From NCBI GenBank assembly GCA_000750105.3, contig JPHH03000006.1, positions 744,001 through 808,000 of the forward strand: 64,000 nt of DNA, written 5' to 3'. Positions 9,251 to 19,400 of this stretch are shown in pieces; position 1 is the first letter of the stretch, and every line of letters starts with the position of its first letter. The translations under genes were made by a program, and so were the position numbers. The stretch is from Tolypocladium sp. Sup5 PDA-1 (Eukaryota; Ascomycota; Sordariomycetes; Hypocreales; Ophiocordycipitaceae). The notes under the pieces are model-generated. The model was not told the DNA's origin. It ran no database searches and worked only from the letters and a program-made list of their open reading frames with translations.

Positions 9251-11200
9251 TCTAGCCGTCTTCGATTGAGTTTGTAGATGAAGAAGACGGCTTAATGGAA
9301 TCTTGTGCCGCGCTGCGATTGAGTTGTTCGGCAGCGGGCAATTGCGACAGGCTGCCGTGGAGGTTCGAAGTATGAGGTTCGTGTTGTCTGCCCTAAGCGA
9401 CCGCAGCTTCGGACAGACTCGAGGATGAAACTCGGCAGCTTGCCTTGACGACCAACCGAATTTGTAAGGCAAGCTGCATTCGAATGAGGCTTTCTTGAGC
9501 CGAGTGTTTGGCAGGATTCCTTTGACTAGACGACAATTGACAGCCTGCCGCTGAATGAAGACTTCGGCTGGCTGCCGATGGGACCCAAATTTCTTGCAGA
9601 CTGCCTCGAATGAAAGTCTTCGGCAGTCCGCTTGAAACCGGAGATTCGCAACAAGCTGCCTTTGAATGAATGAGTTTGCAGGCAGCCTGTGCTGTCGGGG
9701 GTACCACTGAAAGGCTGAGACTTGGTACCCCTGGACTGTAGGACAATTTTGTTTGGCAGTCGGCCTTTGAATGAAGACTTTGGCCGACCGCCGATGAGAC
9801 CGGATTTTCGCAGACTTCCCGTTGATTGAGGTTGAAGGCAGTCTGCACAGTCGCGGGCCGCCGCTGAAGGAAAGACTGGTTTGGCAGCCCAGACTGAATG
9901 AATAACCATCACACCCTGCAGATGAAAAGATCGGTATGCAAGGATGCGACGGAACCCACGATTTAGACAAGTCATCTCAGAGTGAGGTTAGAGACGGCCG
10001 ATATAGTCACAGGTTGTCTTTGAAGAAGTGAGGTTTCGACAGCCCAGACTGGGACTTTGTTGGGTGGGCCCGCCGCTGACTGAAGGATGTTGGCAGGCCC
10101 TCCCGAGAGGTCGAGATCGGCATGCCGCCCTTGGTTGAAGGTATGGGCGGCAAGTTTTAGATTGGATGAGTTTGACTGGCTGCAGCTGAAGACTGAGGTT
10201 GTTGCCCGTCAAGGGGTGAAGCTTGCGGCAGTCCGCTGTCGAAGATTGAAGACTGAAGACCGGAGCTGACTGCCTGTGGATGAAGCTTCTGGAGGACCGA
10301 ATGCCTTTGAATGAGAGTTGCGACAAACGATCCTCGATAATGCGACAGTTGTAGCAAGTTGCTAGAGGGGAGGACCTCTGTATCATGCTGAAAAGACAAG
10401 GAGAGCCACAGAAAGAAGTTTAGTGACTCTCCCTCAAGGCCAAAGATCCGTACCAAATGAAATGGTGTAGGATAAAGACTTGGTTGTATAGGAGATCTTC
10501 GGCCCCGACAGGCTGCCCATGAGCAAAGAAGGGTTGGCAGCCTGGGCATGGCGAACGGCGGCTTTGGTGAGCATTCTCTGAGCTGAGGGTTGCGACAGCA
10601 TGTGTGTATCGGCAAAGTGCTGTTCATGTGGACAACAGTTCCTGACAGGCTGCGTTGAGCCTTTGTGGTGTTTTGCAGCCCGTCGTTGAAACGGAAGTGT
10701 TTCCACAGGCCGCCTGTGAGCAAAGTTTGTTTGGCGGCGGCCCGTAGATGAAGAACTGCAACCCCGTCGAGCTATCTTTGAGTGTGACGACAGAGTTGCT
10801 GTTCAAGTGGACAAAGGTTTCCGACAGGCTGCGTTGAGCGAAATGCAGTGTTTGCAGCCCGTCAGAAACGGGGGTTTTCGACAGGCTGCCCTTCAGCGAG
10901 TGGTTTGTGGCAGCCCGTGAAGGACGACCATTTTGCGGGACGCCGCTGAGTGAATGGTTTGCGCAACATCCCGCGTTGAAGGACCAAATATCCTGAAAAG
11001 CCGCCCTCGAGGGGATTTGAGGTTGTAAGCTTTTTTGAGGGCAGCTTTCAAGAAAGGTTGGGGAGACAGGATGCCAGAGAATGAATGTCTGTGTTCGCAC
11101 CCCGTCAAGCGTCGATGGACCACATTCTGGCAGGCCACCCTTGGTGTTTGGTGGAAGTAAAGCTGTTTCGGACAACCCGCTCAGACGGAGACGGTGGTGA
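9251..11200. repeat. tandem array of about 18 similar hairpins (possible structured RNA)
   Basis: Units of about 45-60 bp follow one plan: left arm like CAGGCTGCC, loop of mostly 14-21 nt containing TGAATGAAG or TTGAGC, right arm like GGCAGCCTG. Arm pairs found by eye: 9311-9316/9331-9336, 9435-9446/9466-9477 (12 bp perfect), 9510-9515/9544-9549, 9542-9550/9565-9573, 9596-9605/9622-9631, 9652-9660/9681-9689, 9698-9706/9723-9731, 9755-9765/9782-9792, 9810-9819/9837-9846, 9855-9862/9883-9890, 10066-10074/10092-10100, 10123-10130/10145-10152, 10227-10233/10268-10274, 10509-10517/10536-10544, 10644-10653/10675-10684, 10705-10714/10736-10745, 10823-10832/10854-10863, 10881-10890/10909-10918, 10935-10940/10969-10974. 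No hairpin was seen at 10290-10500. Open frames exist on the minus strand, but their repeats fall in different frames, so a protein repeat is unlikely. Confidence 0.75.
10618..10925. repeat. 179-bp imperfect tandem duplication inside the hairpin array
   Basis: Sequence from 10618 (tgctgttcatgtggacaac) recurs from 10797 (tgctgttcaagtggacaaa), followed in both copies by a GACAGGCTGCGTTGAGC hairpin arm and a TTGCAGCCCGTC arm. Each copy holds two of the hairpins. The close similarity suggests the array grew partly by segmental duplication. Confidence 0.75.
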
Positions 11201-12132
11201 CAGGACGCCTTTGTGAAGTTGCGTGTAGATTGATGTCGGCGTCCCGCCTGGTGTTCAAGCACCACGGTTGTGAATCGGTGGTCGCCAAAAACGCAATGAA
11301 TTCCTCTCGCAGCCGGTTGTTGTTCCGGATGCCAATGATCGCGCGTGTGGTCCAGACACGCAGGCGTCTTCCGAATAGAGAAGTAGTCGTAAAGGTATGT
11401 CGTCGTCTGTGTATGGCAGTGTCGGTTCGCGTGAAGAAATGGTCGCTCAAAATGACCCAACACGTAATTATTCAAGCCAAACCAAAACAACAGAAAAAAG
11501 ACAGGTACTCTGACAGGCAGTTGTTCGAACTCGGAATGTCAACGTTGATGTGCCGAGGATATCTCGCTCATTGTCGACAAAGCGTGAATTCCAACACAGA
11601 AAGTTCAACGGGAAACAACTCGTTCTCAACGCCAAGTAGTGCGTGTGCGTGTGCAAGTGCGTGTGTGTGTTCTCTCTCTCGCCATCATCATCATCAATAA
11701 TCATCATCGTAAGACACTCGGTGACTTTCGAGAAACACAAACACAGCAAAACAAAACAAAAAATACAGTCGGATCGCGAGTACTCTAACAATCGGTCGGT
11801 CGTAAAAGAGAAAAAGGGCCGCGTAGCTCATCGGTGTCGTCCAAACACAATGAAGCTCTCGAAAAGGTACTCTGACATCCGCTCGGTCGGGAGAAGGATA
11901 TTCGGGGGCAAGTCCATCGCTCGTCGTCCAAGAGACAATGGCTGCCGTCTTATGACAAGAACTCTGACAAATCGGTCCTTCAAAGATAAAACAGTAGTAG
12001 TCCGTTATGGTATATCCCCAACAAAGTATTCCAACATGGTACTCTGGCATTTTTTCCCGGGCTTTTCGGGTTTTCGAATTGGTCTGAGGTGTTCACTCCT
12101 CTTCTGACCTCTCACCCAGACTTCCCAGCAGT
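11201..12132. repeat. repeat block C, A-rich on the + strand, with GTACTCTGACA motifs
   Basis: Base composition flips near 11450 from G+T-rich to A-rich on the + strand. A motif close to GTACTCTGACA, often followed by TCGGTCGGTCG-like sequence, occurs near 11503, 11779, 11866, 11957 and 12039. The middle copies are about 90 bp apart. Short microsatellite-like runs are present at 11640-11700: GTGTGC, then CATCATCATCATC. No gene is supported. The segment lies immediately 3' of the minus-strand gene ending at 12133, so it may be UTR, or the promoter side of a minus-strand noncoding transcript through the hairpin array. Confidence 0.55.
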
Positions 12133-15100
12133 CTAATCTGCGCTGTACAGATCCTCTTCCTCCTCCTCCTTCGACGGTGCGTTGCGCCGCTCACGGGATT
12201 GTCTGTTGCGGGAGTTCACGTCCGCCAGATTCTGCGAGGATCTAAAATCTCGATCTCGCTCCGCAGAGCCCAGGGCGCGAGTCCCGTACGCTGTCGAAGG
12301 GGCGGCGTTCTTTCTCGGCGTGTGGAACACGTTGGCCTTGCGGCTCTGCAACGCCTTCGCCCTCCTCTGAAGCATGGCTAGCTTCTCCCGCTGCTGCTTC
12401 TCGGCCCCCTCAGGATCTAGCACCCGATCCTTCTTGGTGGTGGAAGTTGTCGAAGCCGGCGGGGGGGTGGTTGAGGATGCGGCTGGGTGTATGATGTTGC
12501 CACCTGGAAGAAACAGGCTTCCCATTTTCATGGGCGCAACATGGTCATTGGTCTTCCCAGTCCGTTGCGAAGTTGTGGCAGGTTCCAACGCCGGGGGAGC
12601 TGGGAGAACGCCGTCAAGCCGGCCGCTACTAAGAGACGGTTGGAGGGCATCAGCAGTCCCATCACTGGGATGTTCGGTTCGGGGCTCCGGAGCAAGGGGA
12701 AGAGAGCCGGTATCCTACCCCGGCTCGGCTTCCGTCTTGTCCTTTGCCGCGACCTTTGTCGCCTCCTCTGCAGTTGGCTGCTTCTCGGTGCTCGCCTCCT
12801 TTGTCACCCGACGACTCCTTGGGATCAACTTGGATCGAGTCGCAATCGTCTCAGCGTCGTCCATCTTTGGCACCTTCTTCTGGTCTCTGGTCCCCTCATG
12901 AGAAAGCGAGAAGTTGATGTTAAAGTTGATGGGCAAGGGTTGAGTGTCGTGGGCTGGCGTCTCTGGTTGTGGCACACTGGCGGTAGAGAACGACGGGAGT
13001 CCCTCGGGAGGGAACGCAAACAGAGGGGCCTCGGTATCTGGCTCCAGCTCTGTCGGCTCTGGCATCCGTGCCAGAGCAGCTTCCATGTCCTTAAGGAAGT
13101 CGTTTTCGTCGTCGAACTCGTCGTAATCCTCACGTGCCGTTAAAAAGTGGCCAGTCTTCGAAGTACTGGGCTGAACAGCCGCAACGGGCACACTGCTTGC
13201 CTGTCCCTGGGCTGATGCAGGTACGCTGGCGGCGCTCAAGCCCGCGTCCACGGCTGCTGACTCCGTCGGATGGCTTCCTCCCAAGGCGTTCAAGAACTCG
13301 TCCAGCGAGCTCGAGGCGTCCAGGTCGGCCATGAAGGCGGGAGTCGGGGTGGCGGCGGTCGCAAGACTCACATCCGTCGCAGTGGTGTTGTGTGCCAAGT
13401 CGTCTGCAAAGAAGGCCATTGGCGTGTCGGTCACAACACCTGAAGCTACTTGAGCGTCTTCTTGGGTTGTGTCGAGAGTCGGGGCGGGCCCCGGAATGGG
13501 CGCATCCGTCATCTCGTCGTCGGCGAAGATGCTGGTTAGAAGATAAGGTACTGGAGTGGTGGTTTCGTCCATGAGAACTTCCAATGCCGCTCCCGGGCCC
13601 GTTGCGTCGTCGACTGCGTCGACCATGTGCTCATCACCTGTGGGTACCTCATAAAGAGACAGGCCTCTGAAAGCAGCCTCGAGAGAAGCCACCTCATCAT
13701 CGACCTCCGCAGGGCTGTCGGGCATGTTCAAGTCACCCTCCCACTCCGAAGAGTTCTCGGGGGCGAGAGCAAGGCCCGTCAGCTCAAGCTCCATCGGCAC
13801 TCCGGTGAACTCCTGCTCCATAGAGCTCTCGAACACCAGCGTGGGTGGACGGGGTTCCGGGCTGAGAGACTCGCGAGAATCTTCCTGCATAGGATTCCCA
13901 ACATGGCCGAGCCATGCTGCTTGTCCTTCCACCACAGATGTGGCCTCAGGCTCAGCGGCAGCATCCAGAGGCGGCAGACCCTCACCAGCGAGCTCTAAAC
14001 TCACTGTCTGTTGGGCCGCTGCCTCAAAGTCGGCGATCTCCTGTCCTTCTCCTTCTGACTCCCTCAAGTCTTCCGGTTCCTCGGCAGGCTCCTTTCCTTC
14101 ACCTTCGGACTCCCTTAGGTCCTCTGGTTCCTCGGTAGGGTCAGGCCCAGATCTGAGTAAGCCCTCACTTGCAGACTCCCGTGCAATGTCCACAAGGTCT
14201 TGGGGGTATATAATGCCGAGAATTCCGGACTCTCCACTGTCCATCTCATCGTCGGCGGCAAATGGTGCGGTTGTTGGACCGCCGCTCTCGGACTCGCAAA
14301 GGTTCTCTGGCTCAAGGTCTCGGGACTCGCCACTGTCCGTTGGCTCAAGAGGAGCGGTGGTGGGCGAAGAAACTGGTTGCTGCTGGTGGTCGGACTCGTC
14401 CTTGTCCAACTCTTCCTGGGCATTTGTGGACTCAGGGCCATCACCCTCACCGTCAACGGACTCGTCACTGTCCTCCGGGTGTTGGGCGTTCGAAACAATG
14501 GCACCTGTGTCCGTCTCTTCCTTGTCTGCAGTTTCCGTAGCAATGTCCTCGTCCTCTGTATATCTCCTGAACACGTTCTTTCTGAAGAGGCGCGCCAGTA
14601 CCTCTGGAGAATACTCAGACTGCTCGAAGTTGTCGTCGCTGTCGAGAGGCTCTGTCTGGGTTGTGTTGCGGGTAGGTGTGCAAAGCTTCTGGCGGGCGAT
14701 GCGACTATACGGGTCGAGGAAAAAGCTAGGAAGCTTCCATTTGCGTCCATTCTGCGGCTTCTTCATGTACTCTGGTACATGCCACAACTCTGCCTTATGC
14801 AGCTCACTCATGAGGCTGCGGAAGTGTTGATCGCAGGGCGATCCCGGGTCCGTGGGCATGTAGCATCGAATAAGGCTGTCCGGCAGCGAAATCTCAACGT
14901 GCAGTGCTTTGTTAAATTGTCGAAGGAGCAGCTGTTCGAGAAGTTGCGCGAGCATACGTGCCTTGGTCAGAGTGACCATGTCGAGGAGCGCAAGAATGGA
15001 CCAAGCCAACCAAGCCTCAGTCAGGAAAATCCTGACACCATCTTCCTCGTCTCTGACCGTGACGCCGACAGAGTCGATGTTGACGACGCCGGTGAACCAG

Positions 15101-15375
15101 GCGACCGTCACGAAGAACCAGCCAAGAGTCGGGGACATGGTTGAGATTTGGAGGCTGAATGAGAAGTATACAACGAGCCAGAAGATTGTGGAGAGGCTCG
15201 AAGCAACTATGGCCAACCGATAGGCCCAAAGGAGGATCAGGTCGGACAACTGCCGACCGATCGCGAGGGTGAGGGAGGAGAGAAGGCACACGATGGTGCG
15301 GACCAACTCGAACAGGATGCATGCAATCAACTTGCAGAGGCCGTCGATCTCAGGGTCGAAAAAAGGGGCCCACAT
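12133..15375 (-). CDS. large acidic membrane protein, unrecognised, with an in-frame TAG
   Basis: The ATG at 15375 opens MWAPFFDPEIDG. Three or four hydrophobic helices follow within the first 140 residues (about 14-40, 44-78, 84-100 and 118-138), then a soluble domain to about residue 290. After that comes a very long acidic, disordered region with two near-identical copies of PEDLRESEGEG around residues 405-440. The frame meets TAG at 12717-12715 (886 residues), yet the same frame stays open to 12133 and keeps the same composition, ending in a basic segment and EEEEEDLYSAD. A 54-bp intron (12718-12665, GTAGGA...CCCAG) would remove the TAG and give 1062 residues; its branch point is weak. 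Alternatives are termination at the TAG, readthrough, or a nonsense mutation. The membrane location of the N-terminus is clear; the function is unknown. Confidence 0.7.
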
Positions 15376-16442
15376 TTTGAAAGTAAATGTAGGTAGGGAT
15401 GGGATGAATCGAGAGGTTGCTGATAGCAGAAAGTCTTGAGTGTGCGTGATGATGATTGTGGTGATGGTTGATGATGGTGGAGAGAAGGGGAACAGAAAAC
15501 CACGCGGGGTGCAGGGGAAAAAGCCCTTATGTGCCCGGCAGAAGAACAAGGGAGTTGACAGACTTGCGCTGGCAGTTGGCAGCCGGCAGAAACCTGTTTT
15601 TGCCTTCTATTGTTGCTGTGGTGAATCGCGAGTGAACAGGTCGGGTGGCAGCTGTTCAGGGGTCACGGGGTTGCTGGACAACTATCACAGCTGTTCAGTA
15701 GAGTCGACAATGTGGCATGACAACCATCCAAAACTTGCTTCGTTATCAGATGCCAGACGAAATTACTACGAGACTAAATTCAAACTCAACTACCGCAATC
15801 TTGGGAGTTGTACCCTCGAGTGACATGGGATCAAATGGCTAGGACTCAGAGCGTTCCCATGACGGGTCCATGTAAGACGCCAGGCGACCGCAGCCCAATC
15901 GTAGCTAATTGAGAGGCATCTCACAGTTCAGTCTTTTTACCAAACATCCTGTCAAGTTACCCAGGTGCATGCTCAGGTGTCGTTGCGCGGCAAAGAAACA
16001 GCTCCTGGAGAGCTCCTGAACACCAGACCCACCCGGGCTGCTTGCTCCGTTGATTCACTGTACCACCCACGCCTCAGCATCCAGCACAAAAACAACTCCC
16101 AAAGGCGGTGTGCACGGCAGAGAAGGTTCCGGAATTGTGCGCCATCGAAATTGGAGCCTCAGGCTCTGAAAGAGTTGGCGCCTTGGGGGCTGCGCGCCTC
16201 AGGGGTGGACGCTGAAGCGAGAACCGTCTCGCTCAGGCCAGGCTGGACGGTATTAACACGAGTACAATTTAACTGAACCGTACGTAGCTCATCATCAAGA
16301 CGCAGAGGGAATGGTGCTTAATTTCGCTGCGAAATACGCAATGCATCCCTTTGGCAATAATCAAGTTGACATGCCTCCAACGCCTCCAGACACATGTTTC
16401 CGAAGCCAATCATCAATCATAACTACATCAACCGTACGCCAG
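15376..16442. promoter_or_regulatory. upstream region of the acidic membrane protein gene; 3' flank of spc7
   Basis: About 1.07 kb without a supported gene. The leader next to 15375 is rich in CATCACCATCATC-type sequence when read on the minus strand. No TATA box was identified. Nothing else is recognisable. Confidence 0.35.
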
Positions 16443-19400
16443 CTATTTCTTCCCTCTGGCAATCAGCCTCTGCTGTAGCTCCACGACCACGTCGCTCCAG
16501 TCCTCGCCCTCGGCTGCTACTCTGTCGCCGATCCTCGTGGCCAAGAACTCGCCAATTTTGCCCACGTTGAAATGCTCTCCATACACCACGTTTCCCTCTG
16601 CAGAGAGTCCCACGTCTATCCCGGCCGAGCCGCTGCGACCATGTAGATGCAATGTAACTTCCACTTTCGTCTCGAGGGGCACCAAGAGCAATGAGCTGGT
16701 GATTGCGACGCTCGAATCGGATGTTTTCGTGACTGTCGTTGGGAATGTGATGTTGACGCGGTTAACGTGTGATGACACCAGCCGGGCCTTGTCCCATCCG
16801 GCGCGAACCACATCAAGAAGATCGGATAGCTTGGTTCGGCTCTGAGGCAGCGCCCGGATGTGGTCGCGTATGCACTGCAGGAAGAACTCCATTTCGGCGG
16901 TTTTGGGCACTGGGTTATTCTCCCGGCCGTCGGCGATGTACCAGAGGTCGATGCGAGAATTCGGCTGATGGGGCTGGAAAGAGGCAATATCGAAAACAAG
17001 TTCAATCTCCCGCCTGTACGCCATCGACAGTATCGTCCCAGAGAGTCCCGTGACCGCCCAGCCGTGTTCCTTTTCGACTGCGTCCACGCGTGCTGTACCG
17101 TGCGTCAGAGAGCGATCAACATCAACTGAATCAGCAGTCGACTTACCTTTCAGAGCATTGACCTCCCTGCTTGTCCAGCCACGGCATTCCTCCCTGACCT
17201 TTTCGGATTTCTCGATTTCCTCAAGGTACCCTTGCTTCTTCGCGGTCAGAGCCTCCACGTCTACTGTCGATTCCTCGAATTGTTGACGAAGCTCAGCGAT
17301 CATTTGCTTCTTGTTGGCAATATCCGCGTCGAGACCAGTCAGTTCCTCGCGAGCAGATCGGAGCTCAGTCGGATCACAATCGGCCAGTTCCCGCGCAGCT
17401 TCCCTCAAATTGTCGCTTTCCTCTTCCAAGGCTTCGTAGCGCTCTACAACGGCCGGCAAAACGGATGCCAGCAGTTCTTGCTGCTCTTGAAGAACGCTGT
17501 GGTCACTCTCCATCCCCTTGGCAATGCTGACAAGTCCTTCTTTGAGACCGTCTTGCAGCTTCATTCTCCACTCGTACCACATGGCTTTGCTCAGCAGTCT
17601 GGCGTGCGTCTTCACATTCTTGAACTGGTTGTCCATGAGTGCCTTGACTTCCGCAGTGGCCGACATGTACTCGCGGAACAGCGGCGGGTTTTCTTCGAAC
17701 GTGTCGTTCTCAATCTCCTTTACCATGCGCCGTCCTTCAGATATGTACTTCTTCAGCTCTCGACACGAATGCTGGTACAACTCTAGCATGGGCACAGTGC
17801 AAGCACCGGCAACCACACATCGATCCAGAGACAGGACATCCTGCCCGTCGGCTATTGTTCCGTCTTGAAGACTTCCTGGGGCAACGGTGTGGCGGCGTTT
17901 GGTTGTCGTCAATTCCATGAAGCGGATCGAGGTCATGTTCAAAAAGTCCTGTAGGTGGATCTTCTCTTCATCAACTTCATTCTCAAGCTCCACATCGTCC
18001 CTAACGTTGGTTTCATAGAAATTGACCTCATGAACAGTCTGGTGGTCTCTGACATCCTTGAAGCGCCCTTGACTTCGAGGTGTGGTGGCTGGCTCGCTCT
18101 TCAGAGGCGACGAAAACGACGGCGTAAGGTTGCTACTAGCTTGCTCCAGGCTCTTGCGCGTTGACCTGGTCAGACGCCCAGTGGTTTCGGCCTTCGATGG
18201 AGGTTGCTGAAGCCGAATGTTCTTGACTGGACTACTCTGATGCCCCTTAAGCCTCTTGACCCCGTCATTGTCTTCGGCGTCCTCGTCTTCGTCCAACTCG
18301 GCAGGCCGCTTACCTAGCAGGCCCTTGGCGCTCCCAATGTGAAGGCTCTTCCTGCTTTTCATCAGATTCCGCTTCGGACTGAGACTGTTGATCATCTCTC
18401 GAAGATTGAAGGTGGCGTCCTTGTCTTCTTGCGACCCGTCGGCCTCGCGTTCAAGAATCTTCCGTCGGTCTTCCTTGTCCTCTTCGCCTTGCCTCTCCTT
18501 GTCCACCTCTTCTTCCATTCCTTTTGGATCTTCGAAAGCCACCGTTCGCTTTCCAGGAACGAAATCGGTTGCTGAATCACCAATGGAGCCCCGACGGTCG
18601 AATAATGCGGCGACTTGCGGAGATCCCAGGCCAGTTCGATCCACCCCAACTCCAGAAAGTTTGCGCTTTTGGGGCGTCAGGACGACAGTCGGTGTCCTGC
18701 TACCGGTCATCAGATCACTCTGGAAAAACGAGGTCCTTTGCCGATTCGCCTTTGCCGGTGAAGGGGTTGTCCTCGCGCTGGCGAGATGCTGTCTCCTTGG
18801 TGAAACAGATCGCGGGTTCTGGCTCTGCGCTTCCAACGAAGGCTTACTGGCCGAGGCCTGGCCTCGTCGAGGCGTCGTTGACTTGACAGGCGATGGCGTC
18901 CGTGACCGCGAGTCAGACTTGGGTCTGTCTTGTCCCTGGGGTCCAGTACTGCGACGCAAGCCTTTCCCTTGGAATGCTGACAGCCCAAGGCTCTCGGATG
19001 GTGTCGCTGCAGCCGCTTGGGAGGTTCGAGAGGTCCTCCGTGATGGCGAACCTTGCGATACAGCCGCCATTATGGCCCTCTTCGGGCTGTTTGGCTTGTC
19101 TGCCTCTTCCTCCATAATCCGCTTGCTAAGAGTGCGTGGGCTGGCCTGTCCGCTCTTGATGATGCCTCCAATGGCGGTAGTGATGTCCATTCCCATCGTG
19201 TCCTCTTCGTCGGCAGCATCATTGCTTTCCGAGTTGGCGGCAGACATTATTCGGCCCACTCCAAGAGTCAAATCCATTGTTGAATCGTCCAACCCTGCGT
19301 CGCGCTGGCGATTGAGCGTTCTTCGTCGGCTAGCCACTACCTTTTTATCCTTGGGCTGTGAGAGCACACCGCCCATGACGGTAGTCAGCTCCATTGACAT

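Noticed and set aside
9251..11200. CRISPR-like array
   Set aside because: Repeats are imperfect, palindromic across the whole unit and lack unique spacers of constant length; the genome is eukaryotic.
9173..11490. Minus-strand open frames of 188-288 codons over the hairpin array, with recurring SFKGSL/SFKGRL-type peptides
   Set aside because: The peptide recurrence follows from the DNA repeats. Unit spacing is not a multiple of three (57, 56, 102), so copies fall in different frames. There is no start context, intron structure or domain.
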